This document shows positions 1-12,400 of a stretch of 64,000 bases of DNA, piece by piece. Positions within the stretch are counted from its first letter, which is position 1. Every line of letters begins with the position of its first letter. The DNA is from Flaccisagitta enflata (lineage: Eukaryota > Chaetognatha > Sagittoidea > Aphragmophora), in NCBI GenBank assembly GCA_965153355.1, contig OZ231126.1:29698001-29762000 (forward strand). The letters run 5' to 3'. Made by a program: the position numbers and the translations under genes. The notes under the pieces are model-generated. The model searched no databases, had not been told where the DNA came from, and saw only the letters and a list, made by a program, of their open reading frames with translations.

Positions 1-600
1 CCAATTCTACATTTGTGGATCGAGGTTAGTGGATGCGTTTTTCTTTTTATAACGCTAATGCGTCGGATAGTTATGCAAATCGTCCATTTCAAGTGGAAAT
101 GCGAGTTTTATCCCCTTTTCGATTGTTTACCGATTGCGTTTTCATCTGATTCCTTGTGACCTTGTCTCTCCCATTTTTTTTCATTTTTTGTCTGTGGCAT
201 TCTGTGCAAACCCCCCCTATCATTTCTCTCATTCTTTACTCTGTTCATAAGTTTAATAACTCTCATATACCAGAACCACCAATTGCAGTGGTTCGCAGTG
301 TTGCCCTTTTATTCTCATCTTTCATGGCTGATTACCATGAAATTTTTTGTCAAATCGTCCTACCTTCTCTTATTTTCTTCGCGGTGCTATCTTAAAAGGA
401 ACAAAAAAAGAAATAGCCAAATGTCTCTTTTTATTATCGGTCGTATTAAATATTATATCTGTAGTTTTAGATTATGGACCGACTCGTCAGAATTATTCGT
501 TCATTCCAAACATCGGGGGCGGTCATTCCATTGTATTTCTTAACGCCGACTAGCGATGAAGAAATGGAAATCTTTAAAAAGAAAGAGCAGTGATTGCGTA
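1..600. other. AT-rich spacer, no gene recognised
   Basis: Short open frames occur on the + strand but none shows biased codon use, recognisable protein sequence or convincing splice sites. I see nothing functional here. Confidence 0.5.
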
Positions 601-1218
601 CAGTACTTTCCGAGCAAACCCGACAAAAACTGGAGGATTAATTTTTGTTACTTTAATTTCATTTCCCAAACTTCATTTTTTGTATCTAACTTAATTAAAA
701 GATACCTAATTCCTTGAACATATTTTGCTGTCAAAAAAAATAACTCGTGAAATCAAAGTGCATGAAGTCATCAACTTGGAGTGTTCTAACCCAGACCATT
801 GGATTCGGCAGAAAATTTTACCTATCCTAGACAACAAGAACAGCTCAACCAGATAACTATTTTAGATTCTACAGCCATTTTCAGTTTTTAAGGACAATTG
901 TCTTAAAATAATTTAGGACAATTGTCCTTAAAAACTTTAAATAGCCATAAAAGCTAAAATATTTGACTGATTGAGCTGTTCTTGTTGTCTAGGATAGGTA
1001 AAATTTTCTGCCAAATCCAATGGTCTGGGTTAGAACACTTCAAATTGATGTCTTCATGCACTTTGATTTCACGAGTTATTTTTTTTAACAGCAAAATATG
1101 TTCAAGGAATTAAGCATCTTTTGATTAAGTTAGATACCAAAAATGAAGTTTGGGAAATGAAATTAAAGTAACAAAAATTAATCCTCCAGTTTTTGCCGGG
1201 TTTGCTCGGAAGGTACTG
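601..1218. mobile_element. 618-bp near-perfect palindromic MITE (foldback)
   Basis: The left half (about 601-905) is the reverse complement of the right half (about 914-1218) with few mismatches. The ends read CAGTACTTTCC and its complement, and TA dinucleotides lie immediately outside at 599-600 and 1219-1220. CAG ends with a TA duplication are typical of Tc1/mariner-type MITEs. There is no coding capacity. The stretch from 1219 to about 1748 holds nothing I recognise. Confidence 0.85.
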
Positions 1219-1875
1219 TACCTACATATCGATTCATCGTTTGTATACCGTGTTAATTCTTGTATCTCAGCCCGCGTAAGACGACGGCCTTTCTTTCTTT
1301 TTTTACTTTTGGCTAGGATTTACAAGAAATTTTAGGAAATAAACAACTGAGGTCGATCTGAAGTTATCTTAAATTTAATAACGAGAACAAGACAAAGTGG
1401 AGTTATGAACGTGAATTGAAGATCAGATTGCGCATCGTCTTTCGTCAGTTTGCCAGTTATTCAGGCTAGATTCACGGCAGAATCTTTTGGACTACTTGCA
1501 GTCGGGTTGATCGTTAGCCTTTGGCGGTTCTGGCTCCCTTAGCCGATCATTGCCAAGGCTAGGGTGGGAAAACTGTGAATTGGACTAGTTTTGATTCTCG
1601 GGGGTTTGCCAATCCGTATTCAGTACTAGTTCTGGATAAAGTGAAATGACTAGCACCTTTCATAGCTTTCTTTCCCTCCACACTTATCGCTATCTTCATC
1701 TTAAAAGCGACCCTATACATTGTAGTCAAAGTGCAGAATGCAAAAGAGTGCCTAAAAAAGCCAAGATTGGACTTCCCCTAGCAAAAATGTTTTTTTTCTC
1801 GCAAAAATGCTTTCAAACGAGCCATTGCGTGACTTCCAAATCAGTCGGGAACCACCGTTAGAAGTTTCCATAGAT

Positions 1876-2290
1876 ACTGTAGATCTCGTCTTGACTTGAG
1901 ATAACGGGGACAACCATTATGAAAGACATATGAAGTTACAGAGTGATATTTGGATTATAGACTAATAAAATGATGCTTCGTTACCTATAATATCTAGTTG
2001 CCATAGAAACACATTTTCATGTTATCTCGTTAAAATATCAATTTTTTGAGAGATTTTTTGACGGAACATTACTCCAAATCTAATTTTCTACAACTTTCAT
2101 ATAATATACGCTGTAAAAATGTAGCTAGTTTAGCGGTTGCTAGGGAGCATCACAGGGTTGTCACACATAGATACGCTCCATTGCAACGGCCAAACAAGTG
2201 ATATTTTCACGGATATATTAAAGGAAAGTTGTAGTGAATTTGATTTTAAGCAATGTTCTCTCAAAAAATTTCGCAATATGACGCACTGAA
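1876..2290. mobile_element. Decayed copy of the 19,320-19,882 foldback MITE
   Basis: It starts with CTGTAGATCTCGTC then GACTTGAGATAACGGGG and contains GTTGCTAGGGAGC, a TTTTGAGAGATTTTTT stretch and AAAGTTGTAG, all shared in the same order with the element at 19,320. Many mismatches and a lost right end mark it as old. Confidence 0.75.
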
Positions 2291-2396
2291 AATTAAACCG
2301 GAAGAACTTACCCAGAGGACATAGTTACCATTTCCATCACTGATTTTGCCTCAGTCAATATATCTATCTTTTTTTTCAAACCTTGAAATGTTAAAT

Positions 2397-3695
2397 CCAG
2401 GGGTGTATATAATTCCATAACCTTTGATTATTTTCCCCCCCCTGCCTTTGATTTTCTTCCCCGCAACGCATCGCGTCGCATTACCAAATCAATGTTTTTC
2501 TTCCCTATATACCACTAAAACTGGGTATTTAAGGTTTAAATAGTGTTAAATTGTGTTTAACATATCATGCTTTATGATTTTTTACTGCCAAAAGTTATAT
2601 TTTCCCCAAGTTTCCTTTTTTTTCTCTTTTTTCCTCCCTCCTTTTCATGAGAGAATTGTGGTTACGTTTCTAAGGGCGGCCTTCTGGTTGTTAGGTAAAT
2701 GAAACAAAAATTATTACCCTGACTTCCCCGCTTAGGGATCTCCGTTGCAACCGATACAAACTTACAACATATCTAATTCAAACCTTCGCTTGTCTTCGCC
2801 TGTCTAGAGGGATTTACCGATTCAACTTTTAAGGTGGCTGGTCTGAAGGGAGTGACCATGTTGCTATATTTTTAAAAATATTACTATCAAATTTTACATC
2901 ATTAGAAAGCCTAGCGTTTAAGCTTTCCTCGGTTGTTCTTACTTTTCCAATGCTCCTAATATTTCAGGTGTAGTGATCAAAAGAAGAAACATAGTTCATG
3001 ATTTTATGAGCGCTCAAGTGTGAAATACGCTAAGTCTGAGAACATAGCGTGTTCAAAGTGGCGGAAATCGTCGTGACTTTTTTTACCCAAACTTTGAAAG
3101 CTCATATCTCTTGAACGGATTGACGGATTGACTTGATTTTTTGTATGGTAGCATTATTTGACCTTGTTCGCTAATGTGTGAAGATTCAAGAAATTTCAGA
3201 TATTGCAACCAGCCGAACCAGCCTACCTATCCAAAAATTTCAAATCAGCGTAGTCAAAAAAGTATTCCATGAAATTTTCTGAAATTTTGCATGAATAACC
3301 ATCCAACCCCTGGACAAATCCTGGGTGAGTTGTATGCCCATCACATGATTACTTTGGCCGTAATCACATGAAACATTTTTTTCATAAGAAATCTATTCAG
3401 TACTAGTCTACAGATTCCAAAGTAAAGCTCCTCACGTGGAATATTAATGACAAATCCATCCTTTGATGTCATCTTGTTAACAGCATCGCGTTTTTACTCC
3501 TTGGACTGAGCGTCTTTGTCTTTAAAAAAAAATAAATTAATTCTAACTTGACAAATTCCGTGCACTAGCGAAGCTTTCAGGCGACGGAACATAGTAGAGT
3601 GTGTTTTAAGGATCTTTTTCGAGCGGTAGTTCTTTTCATGAATGTCTCCCCTTTCTCCAAACCCTTTGATTATTTTCCCCCCCCGGAACAATATA
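2397..3695 (-). repeat. Dispersed repeat (copy of 45,523-45,843) split by a 1-kb insertion
   Basis: The left part 2397-2640 and right part 3642-3695 together match, in inverted orientation, the 320-bp repeat at 45,523-45,843. Shared parts are TTTGATTATTTTCCCCCC at both ends, GCGACGCGATGC (complement here) in the middle and AATATACAGGCC at the tip. The two parts are separated here by about 1 kb. Confidence 0.8.
2651..3641. mobile_element. Insertion with 10-bp flanking direct repeat
   Basis: CTTTTCATGA occurs at 2641-2650 and again at 3632-3641, exactly where the host repeat is interrupted. This is the signature of a target-site duplication. The inserted 1 kb has no long ORF and no obvious terminal inverted repeat. 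Confidence 0.65.
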
Positions 3696-3832
3696 CAGGC
3701 CTGGTTAAATCATAAAGGATTTCCATTCTGTAATCGCCAAATGAGATAAATACAAAATGATTGAGAGAAATTTGATGATAAAGTGCCAAAAAAGTAAAAC
3801 AAATCTTTACAATCACTTCATTTATGATTAGA

Positions 3833-3967
3833 CAGAATTACAAATTTGCATAGAAAATAAAAAAATCAACAAAATAAGAACATAGCGCGCTCAGTACATG
3901 CTTTAGGAATCGCGCTATGTTCTTATTTTGTTGATATTTTGATTTTTTATGCAAATTTGTAATTCTG
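3833..3967. repeat. Short palindrome with about 60-bp arms
   Basis: CAGAATTACAAATTTGCAT at the left is mirrored by ATGCAAATTTGTAATTCTG at the right. The arms meet near a central ACATAGCGCG ... CGCGCTATGT hairpin. No coding. Confidence 0.8.
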
Positions 3968-4544
3968 TGTAGGTCATGGTAGAAAAACAAATTGAATTTT
4001 TCTATGGTTTTCGCCTATTTTTCAACCATAAGATGAAAAGTTTGAGGTCAAAACTGGCTTGTGAAAGTTTATCCATGCAAAATATATCGATTTATAACCT
4101 TAACTAAGACACCCAAGAAAAAAATTTCAGCAAATTTTGTTTTATAAAAATCATGATTCATTGGACATGGGTAGCAAATTCTATGCTAATTTTCAGTGTG
4201 ATATATATTGATATTTTCGCGACAATACATGAAAATATTTTTAAAGCAACCAATTACCATGAGCAATAAATCATTCTTTAAATGATTTTTATTCTCAATA
4301 TCAGTTCTCTAATTTTTTTTTCTTTCTATTATACTAAACAAGTCTACTGTAGGTAATGCTATACTGTGTGAAAGAAAATTTGCATGTTAAAATTATTGAT
4401 TGCGATGGAAATTCAATGCAAATTTTGACCTCACCCCAACGATGGTTCCTAGTCGTATTGAGAGATCTGCAATAGCTCGTTTGAAAGAATTTTTGCATAA
4501 AAAACATTTTTGCCAAGGGGTCCAATTTTGGCTTTTCTAGGCAC

Positions 4545-5500
4545 TTACGAGCGTCGTGCGGGTGGGCAGGGCTGTGGTTTAGCATTAGCAGCTAAGTTAG
4601 TCATGGGGCAGTGATGCAAGGAAAAAGCTTTCAAAAGACTGCCAAACTCAGGAAAGTGTTGTTACTGTGTTAGCGATGGTCAGACGCACCGACCGATTGA
4701 CCGGTAGACACAGGAGCGAGATTAAAAAAAGGCGGTTGCTCGTCTATCTGGCGCTTTATAACCTGGACGTCATAGTGGTGAAAATTTCTTTCTGTCCAAA
4801 TTTTAGGCTAAAACCAAAGATCGCTGGCTCCTTGGGGCTATCGTTATGAATTTTACACAAGTAGTAAGGTAATGCGTGCACTGATAGCCAATCTATGTAT
4901 ATAGTTATTGCAGATAGCTGAGTAGTTTCGTGGTCGTCATGGTTACGGTTGCCGCAAGTGGTAGTTGCGATCGATTGCACGAGATCCCTCCAAATCGCAG
5001 AATCGCTTCCCGAGCATGGGCGAAAGTCGAGGCTCTTGAGTATAACAATTTCAACATCTCAATTTCCTCTTGCTTTCGTTACCGTCGTCGTCGACGACGC
5101 CGAAATTTTCGTCTTCACATTCATCAACGACCCCGTTATCTACGACCCGCTTGCACCATGATCTCGCGTCGTGGAGCGTAGAGTAAGTGGTCGACTAAAG
5201 ATGATTTCATGCGATAGCTTGTTTGATTTGTTCTCTTGCTTAATCCGTCGACTTGTTGCGATTGTTACTCCATAAATATGTTTTACATACTAATAATTCA
5301 AATGTTATATGTTCATCTACTGGACTAGGACGGAGAGTTGGATGTAATAACTTTTTACAGAGATTTTGATTTCTTGGTTTTTCGATTATTTTCAAATTGA
5401 AATTCGATCTTCGTTTTCGTTGCGATTTTATTCTCGTTCATGATGTATACTGCCATGATCGAGGATGATTTCTCTTTCAATTTCTTTCTTTCTTTCTTTC
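4545..5500. other. Spacer with a hairpin-element remnant and one coding-like patch
   Basis: 4553-4715 resembles the AGTCGCG hairpin family in reverse (GTGCGGGTGGGCAGG then GACCGATTGACCGGTAGAC) but lacks the terminal hairpin. 4930-5180 is GC-rich with codon-like texture (repeated CGTCGTCG) and open frames on both strands. I could not assign product, frame or splice sites, so I leave it uncalled. The rest is featureless. Confidence 0.35.
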
Positions 5501-5504
5501 TCTT

Positions 5505-5720
5505 TTTAGTCGCGTGCTAAGTAACTACACTCCGGTTTGTCGGTCCGTCGGTCGGTCGGTAAGTCCCCTTTTTGCTTTTTCGGTTAACAGCTCCCTTCCA
5601 AATGCAATTATAAGTCATTCAAAGTCATATTAAGTCACTTAAGTTATTTAAGTCAATGAGGTCAATTTAGTCATTAAAGTCATTTAAAGTCAATTTAAGT
5701 CATCGGACTCATCGTTAAGT
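5505..5720 (+). repeat. AGTCGCG-family fragment plus AAGTCATTT array
   Basis: TTTTTAGTCGCGTGCTAAG is followed by a GTCCGTCGGTCGGTCGG run, as in other copies of the family. A degenerate minisatellite with unit near AAGTCATTTA fills about 5610-5712. Confidence 0.6.
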
Positions 5721-5770
5721 TATTTATGTCTCGCACGCGACCTATAGGTGTTGGCCTTGTTTTCTTTCTT

Positions 5771-5775
<5 letters not shown>

Positions 5776-5827
<52 letters not shown>

Positions 5828-5843
5828 CTCTCGCTCTCTCTCG
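5776..5843. repeat. (CT)n microsatellite
   Basis: A nearly pure CT dinucleotide run, with two CGCT variants near its right end. Confidence 0.95.
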
Positions 5844-6081
5844 ATCCATATTTCGTTTGTTTTTTTTACAGCAAGCTAGTCAGCACTTCAGCATTGATTG
5901 TTTTCCCATGCCCAAAACAACGAATTGTTCAACCTTGATCTGTTCTACATCTGTTTTTATGAAAAGGTTTGGATTTAAACCAAATGAAGTTTGCGGTTAA
6001 GATGTGGAATCAGCTTATTTAATCAATCTTTGACCACACCGCTACCTCGCGTTCTTTTTAGCTGCCGCATGGTCTGTTAGC

Positions 6082-8106
6082 TATAGGTCATTTCCACAAT
6101 AAACCAGCCTAGCTGAAAATCATGATGTAACAGGTAGAAATATTGTTTTTATCATGCTAATCTTTTTTTTTCACAATAAAAGCTGTTGTAACACATTATT
6201 TGGGATTCAGTGCTTAGCTGATATCTTTCATACTTAAAATTTTGATAGGCTATCTAGCAAAAAAGAGGCCAAAATCACCCCCTTTTTTATGTCACATTGA
6301 TGTCACACTCAAAACCACAGTTAAAAAGATATCAAAAAATCATTAAGCCTACCCAACTATGGGTCATTTTTGTTCAATTGCAACCCCTAAAGAAGATTGA
6401 AAGCTTTTATGGTCACCAATTGCCATTTACTATATAAAAATTTCACTTTTGATTGATTTGTCTAAAATGATGATTTATTTGATTTTGACACATAGTAGTA
6501 TACTATGCTTTAAATGGCAATATCTTAGGTATTATGGAAAATTTCTTTTTTCCCTCTTTAATAAAGACATAACCCAGGTTTCATGCAAAATTTCAGACCT
6601 TAATGCAGGGGTTGGAAAGCTAAAAAGTTTTTAACTCGTTTTAACTCGTTTTAACTCATTATAACTTTTAATGTTGAGTTAAAAAGAATTAAAAAGAGTT
6701 AAAAAGGGTTAAAAACCCCCGTTAAAAAAAGTTAAAAACTGAAGTTGAAGTACTTTTTCTAAAAAGAGTTAAAAAGAGTTAAAAAGAGTTAATGTACAAG
6801 TTCAACAAAAATCAGTTAAAAAGTATAGGTTAAAAACTGAGGCTAAAAAGAGTTAAAAAGAGTTAAAAAGAGTTAAAAAGAGTTAAAAAGAATAAAAAAG
6901 AATTAAAAAGAGTTAAAAAGAAGGGTTAAAAAAAATTGAAAAAAATTAAAAAGAGTTAAAAACAAAAGTTAAAAAAAGTTAAAAAGAGTTAAAAACAAAA
7001 GTTAAAAAGAGTTAAAAAAGTTAAAAAGAGTTAAAAAAAGTTAAAAAGAGTTAAAAGAGTAAAAAACTTAAGTTGAAAGGATGTGTAAGAGTTCAAAAGT
7101 TCAAAGCGTTTCTCATTTCCTCAGCCAAAAAGTTGTTGAATGTCTCTTAAGGTACGATAGACAATTGTCATTAACTGAAAGTTTGCTCTTGAGTATTGGA
7201 TGTTTCCAATTGTATCTCGATGCAGTAAGCTAGATTTGGCTGATTGAATTCTCTGTTGAAGTTCATCTAGATAAAGATCCATTTAAATGATTTTGTAGTC
7301 AGATATGGATGTTAGATGGAGTTTCCGCTTTAAAACTTAAAGGTAGATTTTTCAACTGATTTTAACTCATATAAGTCAATTTTTTAACTGTTTATAACTC
7401 TTTTTTAGCAAATGTTTTTAACGGTTTTTAACACTTTTTAGTCCATCTTTTTAACTGTTATTAACTCTTTTTAGACTATGTTTTTAACACTTTTTAGACT
7501 ATCTTTTTAACATTTTTTTCATTCTTTTTAGACTATCTGTTTAACACTTTTTAATACTTTTTAACACTTTTTAGTCCATCTTTTTAACTGTTTTTAACTG
7601 TTTTTAAGTCTTTTTAGACTTTTTCAGATGATACATTTTGAATCAAGTTTTTAACCCTTTTTTAACTCTTTTTAACTTTTTTTAACTCTTTTTAAGTTTT
7701 TTTATTCTTTTTAACTTTTTTTAACTCTTTTTAACTCTTTATAACTTTTAATATTTAAAAAAGAGTTAAAAAGAGTTAAAACGAGTTAAAAACTTTTTAG
7801 CTTTCCAACCCCTGTTAATGTCAATTCTAGCTGGAGATATTGATTTTTGAAAAGAGTGACCTAACATGTTAACACCCTGTTACTCTTATGTTATTTTGAT
7901 TATGATAAAAATTAACATAGTTGAACACATTTCAAGTATTAGATTTTTTTTTTCATGTGATCTAAAAGAGTATCAAATTCTGAGTATAGGGCTCAAATTT
8001 CAAGCCATTAGGTGCGACCATTATGAAATTATAACATTTTTATTGATGTTAACGAATTCAGTCGCCTGATTTCCGCCAGTCTAGTTTATTGTGGAAACTG
8101 CCTATA
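6082..8106. mobile_element. 2.0-kb inverted-repeat element carrying two mirrored minisatellite arms
   Basis: The terminal inverted repeat contains TTTCCACAATAAAC at 6090-6103 and its complement near 8085-8098. Inside, about 6620-7070 is an array of GTTAAAAAGA units, and 7370-7800 is the same array in the opposite orientation (TCTTTTTAAC). GGGGTTGGAAAGCTAAAAAG and its complement bound the arrays. The whole element could fold into one long cruciform. No protein is encoded. Confidence 0.8.
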
Positions 8107-8262
8107 ACGTGATCAAAAAGATAAATAAATGAATAAACAGATAAAGCGCGTGCTTGCACATTGGTGTCTCCGTTGGTTGGTTGGTCCGTCATACAAACCG
8201 TTGATGATCAAACCAGCTTCTACCTTCGTACTTTGCTCTGATGTTGTCTTTTGGTTTTTTTT

Positions 8263-8491
8263 TAGTTGCGGACACACAACATAAGAGGCTTTCTTCGTCC
8301 GTTGGTCCGTCCGTCTGTCACACTAGAGTTATTACGCTAGAGTTGAAAACACAAACTCTTACTTATGATGCTGCAGGATGCTGCAGTTGGTATTGTTTGT
8401 GTGTGTGTATTGGAGGGGGTTAGGGTGAGGCTGGAGGTTGGATGCCCCTCCCCACCCGTCCGCAACGATATTAAGACCCCGCGTCACTTGT
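8263..8491 (+). mobile_element. AGTCGCG-family hairpin element
   Basis: Begins TTTTAGTTGCGGACACACAAC, followed by GAGGCTTT and a GTCCGTTGGTCCGTCCGTC run. It ends with GGTTGGATGCCCCTCCCC, then CACCCGTCCGCAACGATATT and CCCCGCGTCACTTGTT. The same modules recur at 25,887 and 34,877. No ORF of substance. Confidence 0.75.
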
Positions 8492-8732
8492 TAATCTTTG
8501 GCGGTATTCCATCCTTGCTACATTTTATCTTGATTTATGTCGTCGTATCATCCTTCGATTCTTATTTGTTTCTTGCAAATTTTATCTGTTTTATCCTTGC
8601 TTACATCCCTGCACGGTTTCAGCGATCATCGCAGCTTTGTTTCATATCTGCTCTCTCATGCCTTATCTGCCTCACGCCTACTCCCTTCCACCCTTGCTCT
8701 GCTCCTTGAGTTGGAAGAAACACATCTCTTAA

Positions 8733-9321
8733 CAATGGCAAAAATAAAAACCGGACGCTTAGTTTTTATGATTGACCAAAAACTGTACATACTTTTAACT
8801 TAAAATCCATGAGCATTTTGAAGAGCTTCAAAAACCCTACAAATCTAGACTAAGCAGAAATTTCTAGCTTAAGTTGTTTTGAAATGACACAAGATTGAAA
8901 TTCAACACCTATATTTTTGAAAGCAAATTATTGTGTCTGGCAATAAGACACTTTTTGTTTCACATATTCTATAAAATGAAGCAATCAAATAATTAGAATG
9001 AAATTCAAGGTAAAAATGAAATATTTTGAATTCTCTACAAGATGGAACCAAGCAGAAATCATGATTCTTATTCGTTAACAAGCTATATCAATTCAAAGTT
9101 TGTTACTCTAAAAAAATTGAACCCAGATTTGAGATTTCTGAGTGGTTATCTTTAAAGCATCATAACTTCTACAGTTTTGAAGCTACAATGTTCTGTAAGA
9201 GCTCAAATGAAAGATATTTTGAAGCTCTTTAAAATCATCATGGATTTTAAGGGTTCATCGTTTTAAGTTACTGAGCAATCCTTGATCAAATAATAGCGTC
9301 CGGTTTTTTATTTTGCCACTG
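8733..9321. mobile_element. 589-bp inverted-repeat MITE
   Basis: CAATGGCAAAAATAAAAACC with GGACGC at the left is mirrored by GCGTCC and GGTTTTTTATTTTGCCACTG at the right. Subterminal arms also match (ATTTTGAAGAGCTTCAAA versus TTTTGAAGCTCTTTAAAA). It ends about 150 bp before the start codon of the next gene. Confidence 0.75.
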
Positions 9322-9468
9322 TTATAATCCTCTTTGCTCCAATGAAACAGGCGCGTGGGTGTGACGTGGGGAGAAGTCTTGTGAGGGAAGTCAGCCCCGT
9401 CTTCGTCGCGCTCGTCTTTGGTTTATTGTGCGCCGGCGTTTTTGCGCCGCTTTCATCGCGCAGTCATC

Positions 9469-12400
9469 ATGACGGCGCCCGTCTTTAAGAATGGGGAGTG
9501 GCTTCTGCCTGAGGACCACGATCAACAGGAGCGGGAGAGACAGCGCTCTGGGCTTGGCGGTAGCAACTTCGCCGGCAACAAAGCAAAGTTTGAACGTAAG
9601 TCAACCGTTCCAGTCGGGAGCTAGACACCACTGTATCGAACTGGCCGTGTGTGATACACGAACAATCGGCAGCACTTGGCGGGCGGCAGGGCAGAATTTT
9701 CACACTAAATGAATCGTTACGGACGAATCAAGGGGTAGACGGGAAGGACTACACGTGTAGAGATGGAGCTAAGTGAATCCAATAGAAAATATAGCATCTC
9801 CCCCCCCCCCCCATCCCATGTATGATGAGTATCTCTCAAGGCACATTATGTTAACATTGTGGTATGTTGATTCCGAAAAGCTATATGATTCTATTTATCT
9901 TCATTATAAACAAAAGAGCAGCTAAAAGTTTGCCGTCGGCAAACAAGATCCCTTCGATTCAGTTCGTTGCCCAAGAATTTACAGGATGAGCGAGTAGGGC
10001 AATGGTTGGGGTAATAAGGCTCAAAATGCCAGCTTGAGATCAAATTTTTACTTGCATGTTTGCCTTTTTGCGTCGCTTGCAGGCGCAGGTGGCATGCCGG
10101 TGGTTCCGCGCGGGATGGGCGGGGATTCAGTGGATCCTAGGCAGGTGCAAAATCGAAAGGCGATGTTGGGGGAGTTCATGAAGGCCGCCAACATCCCCAT
10201 CAACGACCCCGTCAACGAATCCGCAGACGGCATCAACGCACCCAAGTATGACATTAGTTGGGGGCCCAGCTCAGAACTAAGGAGTGCTCGATTTCGTCAT
10301 CGATTGATTTATGGAAAAATTGCTTCATAGATATATCGTGATTGATCTATTGATCTTGAGAAATTGGCTCATAGATAGGCTGAGTCAATATATGGAGATG
10401 GGAGATAGACACCGAAAATCAGATTGGTTGTTTGAGGAGAAATGGCGAATTTGGTCATTATTTGATAAACAGATGGAGAGATCACGTGGAGAAAACCCTT
10501 GATCTGGATGGATATTGTCGTAATAAATTAGTAATAGCAGTAATGATCTGGATGGAGAGTGGATGGATATTGTCGTAATAAATTAGTAATAGCAGAAATG
10601 ATTGATTTCTTTCTTCTCTAACGTAGAATCCCAGATAGCGGGGGACAGATCGGTGGTGGCGGTGGATTCGGTCCAGGCGGTGGTTATGGTGGTGGGTACG
10701 GTGGTGGCGGGGGATATGGTGACGCTTTCGATTCAAGCGACGGGCGCTTTTACGTGATCAATGGACGGCGTTACTTGAAACCGACGCCCAATCACACTAT
10801 CGAACAACTGCCAGATGACTTGCGCCAGTTGCTTCTTGATTGGGCCCACGAACAAGACAAATTCCGTAACGATGGTGAGTGGTGGAGATTTGAATAAAAA
10901 TAGCCTCATGCATGTTGTGTGCATTGAGCGTCGGTTTGAAACTTGTTATCGATGAGCGTGAAAAAACTGTTTCTTTGGCTTTGCTCGAATGTCTTTGGTG
11001 AAGCCTTTGCCTGCCAGCTTTGAATCATTGACCAATTTTGAACTTGATCCAGTTTCATTTTAGCGCATGGAATGCACGACCAGCCATTGGTATGTATAGT
11101 ACAGTTAAAGCCGTTTTATTTGTTTTCATCGCACGAAGGGGTATCCCACGGTACACCAATTCTGAATAGATTTACGCGGCGCTCTGAGTAATGTGTGCTG
11201 TAATTTCATTTAACATGTTCAAGGTACTATTGCTATACATTTCGGCCCGTATACAATTCAGTTTTGGTGCATCGATTGTCGCAACTTGATTGGTTTCTGT
11301 ATATTAGTCTTTTGCGCATGAGATTTTCTTAGTTTTGGCATTATTTGATTTCTACCGCACGGCGCATGCGTTGAATCCGATAATTAATCATTCCCGCATC
11401 TTTCAGGCAGAACTCGTAGTATGCACGTTGAGGAGGAACGTAAGTTTTGACCTTTCCTCGGATATCTCTGCTGTAAATGGCAGATACCTAGTCACCCATT
11501 TGAATTGAATTATCCCCATGTCTCATGCACGACCCTGTATTTTCGTACCTCCATCTGTCGTGTTTTGTTTTTACATGTGGACAAAACAAGGCCGTATACA
11601 CGGCTACCCCAGTTGCGTGCGGGTGGGCAGGGGTCGTATTTGAGGTCAGTGGAGTATTTGGGCAGGAGCAGTAAGGCCAAAATCCCCGTTAACCCTGAAA
11701 AAGTAGTGTGACAGACGGACCGACAGATAGTCGGACGGACAAACCGACAAAGCGGGGAGGAGTCGCGTAGCACGCGACTAAAAAGTTGGAATTTCGTTTC
11801 TGTGGAGGTAGTGACTAAAAGCGATGTAGTGGGAGCCAGGAAGAGGGGGTGATCTATTTTCAGTTTTACACGCGGAGATTGTGGTCCAAAAAATAGACAA
11901 AAACCTACGAAAAAACTGACTTAGTTTTATAACAAGGTCAACAAACCTTAGTCGCGTGGTAATAAAGGTAATTAAGGTAATAAAGGTAATAAGGGTAAAG
12001 AAGGGTAGTTTAATAAAGGTAAAGGTAACAAAGGTAGTAAATTAAGATAAAGGACTTTAAGTACCCTTGAGTACCCTGAAGTACCCTAATGTACCCTAAA
12101 GTACCCTAATGTACCTTAAAGTGCCTAAAATACCCTTAAGTACCCTAGAGTAACCCTAAGGTACCTAAAAGTACCTAAAGTACCCTATATTACCCTTAAA
12201 ACCTAAAGTACTCTATAGTACCCTTAAGTACCCTTAAGTACCCTCTATACGAGTACCCTTAAGTACCCTAAAGTACCCTCAAGTACCTAATATACCTTGA
12301 ATTACCCTAAAGTACCCTTAGGTACCCTTAAGTACCCTAAAGTACCTTTAAAATGAAGATTAGAGCCATATTTCAAAAAAGTTACGTGACCGACCGACAG

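Larger units (their letters stand above)
1749..4544. mobile_element. 2.8-kb composite inverted-repeat element with nested insertions
   Basis: About 110 bp at 1749-1861 is repeated in inverted orientation at about 4436-4544. Shared landmarks are GTGCCTA near the tip, an AGCCAA(A/G)ATTGGAC stretch, GCAAAAATGTTTTTT and CAAACGAGC. The interior holds other elements: a degenerate copy of the 19.3-kb foldback element, a low-complexity repeat whose single-piece copy is at 45.5 kb, a 1-kb insertion with flanking direct repeats, and a small palindrome. No transposase is seen. Confidence 0.65.

Noticed and set aside
4930-5181. 83-residue ORF in a GC-rich patch
   Set aside because: Codon-like texture but no recognisable protein, overlapping frames on both strands and no splice partners.
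9418-9703. Alternative ORFs overlapping exon 1 of the unknown gene
   Set aside because: They are shadow frames; only the frame from 9469 joins downstream exons in phase.
11064-11089. A 26-nt microexon with good flanking splice sites in the unknown gene
   Set aside because: Including it shifts the frame of the next exon to an unlikely sequence. Skipping it gives a phase-perfect chain reading DGRTRSMHVEEEQPSAPG.
11590-11784. Helitron with a CTRR 3' end and hairpin
   Set aside because: CTAA follows the hairpin, but the hairpin overlaps the CT rather than lying about 10 nt upstream, and no 5' TC end or A|T insertion pattern is evident.
12050-12350. Interstitial telomere
   Set aside because: The unit is near AGTACCCTTA with variable length, not (CCCTAA)n, and it sits inside a dispersed hairpin element.
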